The notes under the pieces: generated by a model
The model's input: only the letters and a program-made list of their open reading frames with translations
The model's database searches: none
Told to the model about the DNA's origin: nothing
Position numbers and translations under genes: made by a program
Part shown: piece by piece, positions 1-6,036 of the stretch
How the letters are laid out: every line of letters starts with the position of its first letter
Position numbering within the stretch: the stretch's first letter is position 1
NCBI GenBank assembly: GCA_016870235.1
Contig: VGCB01000035.1
Span: forward strand, 1-10,966
Reading direction: 5' to 3'
DNA: 10,966 nt
Origin: Actinomycetota bacterium
GTDB taxonomy: Bacteria; Actinomycetota; Thermoleophilia; Gaiellales; Gaiellaceae

Positions 1-1041
1 CAACTTGGCGATCTCACCTACCTCGAACACACGAAGCAGACCCTCGACGAGTTTGCTCGTGAGTGGTGGGAGCGGTACGCCACGACAGAGCTGGCTCCGA
101 GGACACAGAAGCTCTACGCCCAACTGTGGGATCGACACATTCTCCCTCGCCTCGGCACCCAGCAGCTCCGGCAGCTGACACCGAACCTCGTCGCCGGATT
201 CCAGGAGGATCTCCGCATTGCCGGCGTCGGTGAGCCGACGATCCGCAAAGCACTTGCCCTCCTCCAGTCCGTCTGCCGTGAGGCAGTCACCTGGGGCCGG
301 ATCACAGCGAACCCGGTCAAGCCGGTCAAGAAGCGATCACAACACCGCACGCGGAGCGTTCGACCGCTGATGCCTGAGGCAGTCGAGCGGCTGCGGCTTT
401 ACACATCCTCCGAAAGGGACGCGACGCTCATCTCACTGCTTGCCTACGCCGGACTTCGCCCCAGCGAAGCTCTTGCGCTCACATGGGCGGACATGGGCGA
501 ACGCACGATTCTCGTCGAGCGGGCTCTGTCTCTCGGTGAGATCAAGGAAACCAAGACCAGGTCGACACGCACCGTAAAGATGACCGGCAGCCTCAAGGCT
601 GATCTGCACAAGCTGAAGATCCTGAACGGGATCCCGAACCAGGACACCCCGATCATTCCTGCGCACGACGGCGGCTATTGGGGTGACGACGACTGGCGCA
701 ATTGGCGCCGGCGAGTGTTCCAGCCCGCTGCCAAGGCGAGCGGGCTCGACGGGATCCGGCCGTACGACTTGCGGCACTCATTCGTGTCGCTGCTGATCGC
801 CGAAGGACGCAGCATCGTCGAGATCGCCCGGCAGGCCGGCCACTCGCCGACCATGACCCTCAACACCTACGGCCACGTCTTCGACGAGCACGACGGCGGC
901 CTGGGCCGCCCTGCCGAAGAGGTCATCCGCGACGCCCGCATCAAGACCAAGCGGGAACTCCGTGCACCCTCCGTGCACCCTCGAACCGACCCAGTTGGCT
1001 CAGAAGGCGACGAAGCTCTGCACTTTGCAGAGCTTTTGTAG
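1..1041 (+). CDS. Site-specific tyrosine recombinase (phage-type integrase), 5' end cut by window edge
   Basis: Catalyses integration and excision of a mobile element. The frame is open from base 1, so the true start lies upstream; the ATG at 370 is internal. The visible N-terminal part (about the first 110 residues) resembles the helical core-binding domain, including a WERY/APRTQKLY segment and a helix ending in NPVKPVKK. The catalytic domain follows: Arg in AYAGLRPSEAL, Lys in the beta-hairpin KTRSTRTVKM, the box-II segment PYDLRHS (Tyr in place of the more usual His, Arg present), His in AGHS, and the nucleophile Tyr in NTYGHVF. The DNA is less GC-rich than its right-hand neighbours, which fits horizontal acquisition. 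The stop TAG (1039-1041) abuts a convergent tRNA-Thr, the classic arrangement for an integrase beside its attachment site. The tail after the nucleophile contains an 11-bp tandem duplication (961-982) that sets the reading frame of the last residues. Family assignment is secure; the element type is unknown. Confidence 0.93.
   Translation, partial: QLGDLTYLEHTKQTLDEFAREWWERYATTELAPRTQKLYAQLWDRHILPRLGTQQLRQLTPNLVAGFQEDLRIAGVGEPTIRKALALLQSVCREAVTWGRITANPVKPVKKRSQHRTRSVRPLMPEAVERLRLYTSSERDATLISLLAYAGLRPSEALALTWADMGERTILVERALSLGEIKETKTRSTRTVKMTGSLKADLHKLKILNGIPNQDTPIIPAHDGGYWGDDDWRNWRRRVFQPAAKASGLDGIRPYDLRHSFVSLLIAEGRSIVEIARQAGHSPTMTLNTYGHVFDEHDGGLGRPAEEVIRDARIKTKRELRAPSVHPRTDPVGSEGDEALHFAELL
961..982. 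repeat. Perfect 11-bp tandem duplication in the integrase tail
   Basis: The unit cgtgcaccctc occurs at 961-971 and again at 972-982 with no mismatch. Eleven is not a multiple of three, so gaining or losing one copy moves the integrase C-terminus into another frame. With one copy the frame would run on to a TGA at 1101-1103, across the tRNA. With two copies it stops at 1041. Confidence 0.85.
1013..1037 (+). terminator. Hairpin with short T-tract at the integrase 3' end
   Basis: The arms aagctctgca (1013-1022) and tgcagagctt (1026-1035) are perfect 10-bp inverted repeats with a 3-base loop. The run tttt at 1034-1037 partly overlaps the stem. The layout suits an intrinsic terminator for the integrase message, though the T-tract is short and the hairpin lies within the last codons. 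Read on the other strand it sits just past the 3' end of the tRNA, so it could instead help end or process the tRNA transcript. It could also be an integrase-binding arm. The structure is plain; the role is inferred. Confidence 0.45.
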
Positions 1042-1083
1042 AGCCCTCTGACGGACTCGAACCGTCGACCCCCTCCTTACCAT
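1042..1083. other. Probable attachment-site core within the 3' half of tRNA-Thr
   Basis: Tyrosine integrases commonly recombine within the anticodon or T-arm region of tRNA genes and leave a duplicated 3' segment at the far end of the element. Here an integrase gene abuts the 3' end of tRNA-Thr, so the stretch from the anticodon loop to the tRNA 3' end is the natural candidate core. No second copy is present in the window; it would be expected upstream of base 1. Inferred from arrangement only. Confidence 0.4.
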
Positions 1084-1114
1084 GGAGGTGCTCTACCGAC
1101 TGAGCTAAGAGGGC
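1042..1114 (-). tRNA. tRNA-Thr (anticodon GGT)
   Basis: The reverse strand folds as a standard 73-nt cloverleaf. The acceptor stem is GCCCTCT/AGAGGGC with discriminator U, the D stem GCTC/GAGC with an 8-base loop, and the anticodon stem CCTCC/GGAGG. The 7-base loop ATGGTAA puts GGT at positions 34-36 and reads the Thr codon ACC. The variable loop has 5 bases, and the T stem GACGG/CCGTC closes the loop TTCGAGT. CCA is not encoded. The gene is intact and its 3' end lies directly against the integrase stop codon, so if an element integrated here it restored the tRNA 3' half. Confidence 0.97.
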
Positions 1115-1123
1115 GAGGACATC

Positions 1124-1129
1124 AGTGTA
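1124..1129 (-). promoter_or_regulatory. Candidate -10 box for tRNA-Thr
   Basis: On the minus strand TACACT lies 9 bases ahead of the mature tRNA 5' end. It fits the TAnnnT pattern of a sigma-70 type -10 element. No convincing -35 box was found at the usual distance. Confidence 0.4.
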
Positions 1130-1203
1130 GCCGGGACTCCGTCGGGCGATCGACCGCTGAGCGGCCAAGCGCCGCGGGTCGAGCAGGCACACTCCCGGCC
1201 GGC

Positions 1204-2082
1204 ATGACGGCCCTTCGCGCGATCCGGAACCAGCTCGACACGATCGGCGTGCGCGGCATGGTCTCGCTCGCGCTGCGGCATCGCCGCGGGCGCCCGGTCG
1301 GGATCTGGCCGACAGTCGAGGCGGCGCTCGCCGGGAAGCGCGGGCTCGAGATCGGCGGGCCGAGCGCCGTCTTCCGTCAGCGCGACCTCGTCCCCGTGTA
1401 CGGCGTGCTCGCGGGGCTCGACAACTGCCAGTTCGCGAGCGACACCATGTGGCACGGCTCGCAGAGCGACCGCAGCCCGTTTCACTGGAGCCACGGGAAG
1501 CCGCCGGGGACGCACTTCGTGCTCGACGGCACCGAGCTCGCGCCGATCGCCGACGGCGCGTACGACGTCGTCCTCTCCTCCCATGCGCTCGAGCACATCG
1601 CGAACCCGTTGCGGGCGCTCGCGGAATGGGCGCGCGTGGTCGGGCCGGAGGGCCACGTGCTGCTCGTCGTGCCGCACGCGGAGACGACGATCGACCGGCA
1701 CCGGTCGGTGACGACGCTCGAGCACCTCGTCGACGACCTCCGACGCGGCACGACGGAGGACGACCTCACGCATCTGGACGAGTTCGTCGCGCTCGCCGAC
1801 TGGTGGCTCGAGCCGACCGGGACGACCCGCGACGACTTCGTACGCCGCCAGGCGCAGTTCGTCGCGGAGCGGGCGATCCACCACCACGTGTTCGACACCC
1901 GCCTCCTCGTGCGGCTGCTCGACCGCGCCGGCTTCGGGCTCGTGGCCGTCGAGGCGGCGCTTCCCTTTCACGCGATCGCCCTCGCGCGGGTCTCCGGCGC
2001 CGGCGGCAACGGCGCGTTCCTGGAGCCGGACGCGGAGTGGTCGCGGCGGAGCTGCTTCCGCCGCGACCGGGTCGCGACCTGA
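1204..2082 (+). CDS. Class I SAM-dependent methyltransferase (methyltransferase type 11-like)
   Basis: Predicted soluble enzyme of 292 residues transferring a methyl group from S-adenosylmethionine to an unknown acceptor. The Rossmann-fold motif I is GLEIGGPS (residues 47-54). An acidic motif-II position is D108. The segment YDVVLSSHALEHI (120-132) is the usual motif IV/post-motif region, followed by NPLRAL and a hydrophobic strand VLLVVPH. From memory, the LEIGGPS signature with a later THLDEF segment and a HHHVFD segment recurs in a group of uncharacterised methyltransferases often found near sugar or surface-polymer genes. No such genes are present here. The ATG at 1204 is the first in frame; there is no clear Shine-Dalgarno sequence, so the start is moderately certain. 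It lies 89 bases from the tRNA and converges with the SRPBCC gene, whose stop codon begins at the very next base. Substrate unknown. Confidence 0.88.
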   Translation: MTALRAIRNQLDTIGVRGMVSLALRHRRGRPVGIWPTVEAALAGKRGLEIGGPSAVFRQRDLVPVYGVLAGLDNCQFASDTMWHGSQSDRSPFHWSHGKPPGTHFVLDGTELAPIADGAYDVVLSSHALEHIANPLRALAEWARVVGPEGHVLLVVPHAETTIDRHRSVTTLEHLVDDLRRGTTEDDLTHLDEFVALADWWLEPTGTTRDDFVRRQAQFVAERAIHHHVFDTRLLVRLLDRAGFGLVAVEAALPFHAIALARVSGAGGNGAFLEPDAEWSRRSCFRRDRVAT

Positions 2083-2565
2083 TCAGAGGAGCGCGTCGAT
2101 CTGGCCGGCCGCGAGCCGCATCCCCTCCTCCATGCCCATCGCGGCCAGCTGCTCGAGCGCCTCGAGGCTCGGGAACCGCGACAGCGTCGTCATCGTCGTG
2201 CCGCCGTCGGGCCGTGCGACGAGCGTGACCGTGATCTCGACCGTCGGCATCTCCGGGTTCGGCGCACCTGCCTCGTCGGCGAAGCCGTCCTCGAAGACGA
2301 GCCGCGTCGGCGCGTCCACCTCGACCAACCGCCACCAACCTCCGTGGCGGTCACCCTCGGGGCCGGTCATCACGTAGGCGACGCGGCCGCCGGGCCGGAG
2401 GTCGTGATCGACCACGGTCGCCGGATAGGTCGGCGGGCCCCACCAGCGCTCGAGCTTCCGCGGGTCGGCCCACACCTGCCAGACCGCCTCGACCGGGGCG
2501 TCGAAGTCGGCGGTGAGGGTCAGGGTCAGCGCCTGCGGGTCCTTGACGATGCTCGTCACGGTCAT
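2083..2565 (-). CDS. SRPBCC / AHSA1 (START-like) domain protein
   Basis: A 160-residue protein of the AHSA1 branch of the SRPBCC fold, a helix-grip barrel with a hydrophobic ligand cavity. Typical signatures are FDAPVEAVWQVWADP near the N-terminus, KLERWWGPP, the strand segment DLRPGGRVAYVMTGPEG, WWRLVEVDAPTRLVFEDGF, and a C-terminal helix ending GMRLAAGQIDALL. It starts inside the end of the upstream ArsR gene: ATG and TGA share the four bases ATGA (2562-2565). A Shine-Dalgarno sequence GAGGAG on the minus strand (2573-2578) lies 7 bases ahead, so translation is probably coupled. ArsR plus SRPBCC pairs are a common bacterial operon, but their ligand is generally unknown. Some relatives in the wider fold act in polyketide or lipid chemistry; nothing here points to a specific substrate. 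Confidence 0.92.
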   Translation of the reverse strand: MTVTSIVKDPQALTLTLTADFDAPVEAVWQVWADPRKLERWWGPPTYPATVVDHDLRPGGRVAYVMTGPEGDRHGGWWRLVEVDAPTRLVFEDGFADEAGAPNPEMPTVEITVTLVARPDGGTTMTTLSRFPSLEALEQLAAMGMEEGMRLAAGQIDALL

Positions 2566-2912
2566 CGGTCTGCTCCTCGGTCGGGGTCGGCGAGAACGGC
2601 TTCGATCCGGTCGACGCGGTCGCGCCAGACGACCTCGAGCTCGTCGAGCAGCCGCCGTGCGCGACGAATCGCCTCCGCGTTCCCGCGTACGAGCCGCTCG
2701 CGCCCGCGCCGCTCCTTCGTCACGAGCTCGGCACGCTCGAGCACCGCGACGTGCTTCTGGATCGCGGCGAAGCTGACCGGATAGTGTCGTGCGAGGCCGG
2801 AGACGGTGACGTCGGCGCGAAGCACGCGCGCGAGGATGTCGCGGCGGGTCGCGTCGGCCAGCGCCTGGAAGACGCGATCCGCATGCCCGGCCTCGAGACA
2901 ACATACAACCAT
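2562..2912 (-). CDS. ArsR/SmtB-type winged-helix transcriptional repressor
   Basis: A 116-residue regulator. The opening RVFQALADATRRDIL is typical of the family. The helix-turn-helix runs through VSGLARHYPVSFAAIQKHVAVLERAELV, followed by the wing KERRGRERLV and a C-terminal dimer helix. The ELCVCDL-type cysteine metal site of classical ArsR proteins is absent, so this is unlikely to be a metal sensor. It belongs with the regulators paired with SRPBCC proteins. The ATG at 2912 is the only sensible start because an in-frame TAG stands directly before it (2913-2915). This gives an unusual N-terminus (MVVCCLEAGH). The start codon lies inside a perfect dyad (2900-2925), which suggests the protein represses its own promoter by binding over the start site. 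It is the first gene of a two-gene operon and is divergent from the cyclase fusion, 73 bases away. Confidence 0.92.
   Translation of the reverse strand: MVVCCLEAGHADRVFQALADATRRDILARVLRADVTVSGLARHYPVSFAAIQKHVAVLERAELVTKERRGRERLVRGNAEAIRRARRLLDELEVVWRDRVDRIEAVLADPDRGADR
2573..2578 (-). promoter_or_regulatory. Ribosome binding site for the SRPBCC gene
   Basis: GAGGAG on the minus strand lies 7 bases before the ATG at 2565, inside the last codons of the ArsR gene. It is one of the few clear Shine-Dalgarno sequences in the window and supports the overlapping start. Confidence 0.65.
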
Positions 2913-2925
2913 CTAGTTGTATGTT
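2900..2925. promoter_or_regulatory. Perfect 10-bp dyad, likely ArsR autoregulatory operator
   Basis: The arms aacatacaac (2900-2909) and gttgtatgtt (2916-2925) are exact inverted repeats separated by six bases. They are AT-rich in very GC-rich surroundings. The dyad covers the ATG of the ArsR gene and a minus-strand TAACAT (2921-2926) that fits a -10 box, so a bound dimer would block transcription start. It also lies about 50 bases ahead of the candidate promoter of the divergent cyclase gene and could affect it. From memory, operators of ArsR regulators paired with SRPBCC genes often contain an AACCAT...GGTTG-like dyad, and the half-site here is similar. Confidence 0.7.
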
Positions 2926-2973
2926 ATGGCTTCGAGGAGGACGCCAACGCCTCGCGTCGTGGACGCGCCTCGC

Positions 2974-2979
2974 TATAAC
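2974..2979 (+). promoter_or_regulatory. Candidate -10 box for the cyclase fusion (leaderless start)
   Basis: TATAAC lies exactly six bases before the ATG at 2986, the distance at which transcription would begin on the A of the start codon. No Shine-Dalgarno sequence is present. No good -35 match was found. Confidence 0.45.
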
Positions 2980-2985
2980 TGGCGC

Positions 2986-5900
2986 ATGGCCGTCGCCACC
3001 GGCGAGCGCCGCATCGTCACCGTGCTGTTCGCCGACATCGTCGGATCGACCGCAATTGCGGAGCAACTCGGCCCGGAGCGCTCGAAGCTCGTCGTCGACG
3101 AGGTTCTGCGACTCATCGGCGCCGAGGTCGAGCGCTTCGACGGAACCGTCGCGCAGCTCGTCGGCGACGAGCTGTACGCGGTCTTCGGCGCGCCGAGGTC
3201 GCACGAGGACGACTCCGAGCGCGCCGTCCTCGCGGCTCTCGCGATTCAGGGCGCGGTCGCCCGCTACGCGGAGGAGGTGGGAGAGGCCTACGGCATCGCG
3301 CTCTCCGTGCGCGTTGCCGTCAACACCGGGCCGGTCGTCATCCAGCCTGAGAGCGACGACCCGTACAACGCGCTCGGGGAGACGGTGAACGTCGCCTCCC
3401 GGATCCAGGAGGTCGCAGACGCCGGGGAGGTCGTCGTCGGCCCGGCGACACGGCTCCAGGTCGCAAGCTTCTTCGAGCTCGAACCGCTCGGCGCGCGCGA
3501 GCTGAAGGGCGTCTCCGAGCGGGTCGACGTGTTTCGCGTCGTCGGCGCGGGCGGTCCTGTTGCGGTTCCGCCTGCGGGGCCGCTCGTCGGTCGCGACTTC
3601 GAGCAGAGTGTCCTCGAGCGCGCGCTCGAGGGCGTCGCCGAGGGCCGCGGCGTCGTCGTCGCCGTCATCGGGGAGCCCGGCATCGGCAAGACGCGCCTCG
3701 TCGCCGAGGCGCGGGCGCGCTTCGACGACCGTGTCCGCTTCGTCGAAGGACGAGCGGTGTCGTACGCGCAGGGCTTCGCCTACTACGTCATCCGCGAGCT
3801 CCTGCGGGACTGGCTCGGCGCCACCGCTGCAACCCCGGAGGCGCGCGTTCGCCTCGAGCTGAAGGCCGCGCTCGCCGGTTCGCTCGGTGGGGACGCCGAC
3901 TCCTCGTACCCGTTCGTCGGCAGTCTCCTCGGCATCGCGCTCGAGCCGGACGCCCAGCAGCGCCTGCGCGAGCTGAGCCGCGAGTCGGTCCAGACCCGGA
4001 CGTTCGAGGTCGTCGCGGAGCTCGTGTGCGAGCTCGCGGCCGACCGCCCGCTCTGTCTCGTGCTCGACGACCTCCACTGGGCGGACGAGTCCTCGCTCGA
4101 CCTGCTCGAGCGCTTGCTCGGCGTCACCGACACCGCCGCCGTGGCCCTCGTCCTCCTCCATCGGACGGAGCGCGAGCACCGTTCGTGGGCTCTCGGCGAG
4201 TTCGCCCGACAGCGCTTCCCGCATCGCTATCGCGAGATCGAGCTGCGACCGCTTCCGAACGACGCGAGCCGCACGCTGGCGACGGCGTTCTCCGGCGCCG
4301 AGCTGCCCGACCGCGTCCTGGACCTCCTGACGGAGCGCGCGGGCGGCAATCCGCTCTTCCTCGAGGAGGCGCTGCGGGACCTCGTCGAGCGCGGCGCTCT
4401 CGAGCGTCGCAACGGGCGCTACGAGCTCGCGGCCGGCGTCGTCGACCTCGTCGTCCCGGCAGTCGTGCAGGGCACGCTGCAGGCCCGTCTCGACCGTCTC
4501 GACCCCGAGAGCCGTCAATTGCTTTCCATCGCCGCGGTCGCCGGGCGCACGTTCGTGCTTCCCCTGCTCGAGGAGCTGATGCCGGCCGCCGTCGTGACGA
4601 CCGCGCTGTCAGAGCTGCAGCGGCTCGACCTCGTCGTCGAGGTGCGGCGCCGGCCCGTCCCCGAGTACCGCTTCCGCCACGGCCTCGTTCAGGAGGCAGC
4701 GTACGCCAGCCTCGTCGAGCAGCGTCGACGGCGGCTCCACCTCGAGGTCGGGGTGGCGCTCGAGCGCCTGACGGCCGAGGCCCCGGAGCGTGACTACGCA
4801 GAGCTCGCGCGGCACTTCGCCGAGGCCGACGACGCCGAGCGGGCCGCCGACTACCTCGTCAGGGCCGGCGACGCCGCCCGGGCCGTCTTCGCCGATCAGG
4901 AGGCTGTTGCGCACTACGAGGCCGCCGGCCGCTTCCTGGCGCGGATCGGCGAGGACGCCCGGATGCGGGAGACGCTGTTCAAGATCGCGCTCGCCCGGCA
5001 CCTGGCGTCCGACTACGCGCGGGCCGAGGACGCGTACGACGAGGCGTTCTGCTGCAGCATCGACGAGCCGACGCAGCTCCCCGCCACGGAGCGGCTGGAG
5101 ACGGCGATGGGACCCATCGCCGATCACGTCCTCGTGCCCGGGCACGTCTACTCGACGGAGACGACCGGTATCGCGGCGCACCTCTTCCGCGGGCTGCTCG
5201 CGGTCGACGCGGACATGAACGTCGTCCCCTCCCTCGCCGACAACATGCGGGTCTCCGCCGATGGGCGCGAGTACCTGTTCCGGCTGCGCGAAGGCATCCG
5301 CTGGAGCGACGGGCACCTGGTCACCGCCGAGGACTTCGCCTGGACGTGGGAGAGGATGCGGGCCGAGGGCGCCGTCACGGCCTTCCTCCTCGAGGGTGTC
5401 GAGGCGCGCGCCCTCGACGAGCGGACACTCGAGGTCCGCGTCGACCGGCCCCGCCCCTCCTTCCCGTATGCGCTCGCCTCGGTCTGGTCCTTCCCGTGGC
5501 CGAAGCACGAGTGGGATCGGCTCGGGCCGGACTGGTGCCGTGCCGAGCCGCTCGTGAGCAACGGTCCGTACGTGCTCGTCGAGCGACGCCCCGAACGGCT
5601 CGTCCTCGAGGCCAATCCGCACTATCGGGGCCGACGCGGCAACATCCGCGAGATCGCGATCGCAACCGACCCGCACGCCGGCGACGAGTTGTTCGACCTG
5701 TGGCGGGAGGGCCGGTACGACGTGCTCGCGGTCAACAGGCCGGTGGACGGCGTCGCCGACACGGAGCCCGAGCCGTTCTCGGAGCTCGGCCTCACGTTCG
5801 TCGGCTTCAACGCCAGCATGGAGCCGTTCAGCAGCGAGGCCGTCCGTCGGGCGGTCGCCCACGCCCTCGACGCGGCGGAGGTCGCCGTCGCCCTCGGTAC

Positions 5901-5991
5901 GTCGTCGACGCCGGCGGTGCGCGGGGGCGCGATCCCTCCGGCGATGCCAGGTCACTCCACGCGCGTACGGATTCCGTACGATCTCGAGTAG
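2986..5991 (+). CDS. Class III nucleotidyl cyclase - AAA/STAND ATPase - SBP family 5 fusion, ended by an internal TAG
   Basis: The visible product is 1001 residues. Residues 1-185 are a class III cyclase domain: metal-binding D17 (FADIVGST) and D61 (VGDELYAVFG), and transition-state N135 and R139 (NVASR). Q57 replaces the lysine usual in adenylate cyclases and N128 sits at the second specificity position, so the substrate is uncertain. An ATPase domain follows with VGRD, Walker A GEPGIGKT (229-236) and Walker B CLVLDDLHWAD (357-367). Next come winged-helix and FRHGLVQEAAY segments (563 onward) and a short TPR-like helical stretch to about 685. From about 692 the protein is a family 5 solute-binding domain (peptide-binding type), with LFRLREGIRWSDG (764-776) and NPHYRG (877-882). 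There is no signal peptide, so this domain should be cytoplasmic. The TAG at codon 1002 cuts it, and homology continues in the same frame to 6492. The ATG at 2986 fits the family N-terminus; ATG 2926 is an alternative. Domain calls are firm; biological role unknown. Confidence 0.9.
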   Translation: MAVATGERRIVTVLFADIVGSTAIAEQLGPERSKLVVDEVLRLIGAEVERFDGTVAQLVGDELYAVFGAPRSHEDDSERAVLAALAIQGAVARYAEEVGEAYGIALSVRVAVNTGPVVIQPESDDPYNALGETVNVASRIQEVADAGEVVVGPATRLQVASFFELEPLGARELKGVSERVDVFRVVGAGGPVAVPPAGPLVGRDFEQSVLERALEGVAEGRGVVVAVIGEPGIGKTRLVAEARARFDDRVRFVEGRAVSYAQGFAYYVIRELLRDWLGATAATPEARVRLELKAALAGSLGGDADSSYPFVGSLLGIALEPDAQQRLRELSRESVQTRTFEVVAELVCELAADRPLCLVLDDLHWADESSLDLLERLLGVTDTAAVALVLLHRTEREHRSWALGEFARQRFPHRYREIELRPLPNDASRTLATAFSGAELPDRVLDLLTERAGGNPLFLEEALRDLVERGALERRNGRYELAAGVVDLVVPAVVQGTLQARLDRLDPESRQLLSIAAVAGRTFVLPLLEELMPAAVVTTALSELQRLDLVVEVRRRPVPEYRFRHGLVQEAAYASLVEQRRRRLHLEVGVALERLTAEAPERDYAELARHFAEADDAERAADYLVRAGDAARAVFADQEAVAHYEAAGRFLARIGEDARMRETLFKIALARHLASDYARAEDAYDEAFCCSIDEPTQLPATERLETAMGPIADHVLVPGHVYSTETTGIAAHLFRGLLAVDADMNVVPSLADNMRVSADGREYLFRLREGIRWSDGHLVTAEDFAWTWERMRAEGAVTAFLLEGVEARALDERTLEVRVDRPRPSFPYALASVWSFPWPKHEWDRLGPDWCRAEPLVSNGPYVLVERRPERLVLEANPHYRGRRGNIREIAIATDPHAGDELFDLWREGRYDVLAVNRPVDGVADTEPEPFSELGLTFVGFNASMEPFSSEAVRRAVAHALDAAEVAVALGTSSTPAVRGGAIPPAMPGHSTRVRIPYDLE

Positions 5992-6036
5992 GCGCGCCGG
6001 CTTCTCGCGGAGGCCGGGTGTCCGGAGGGGCGTGGG

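Noticed and set aside
370..1041. Integrase starting at the ATG at 370
   Set aside because: The frame is open back to base 1, and the upstream codons encode a typical core-binding domain, so this ATG is internal.
2083..4518. Very long minus-strand open frame (about 800 codons) extending upstream of the SRPBCC gene
   Set aside because: Only its last 160 codons are real. The rest is antisense to the ArsR gene region and the cyclase fusion, is low-complexity in Arg, Ala, Glu and Asp, and matches no family. Long antisense frames are expected at this GC content.
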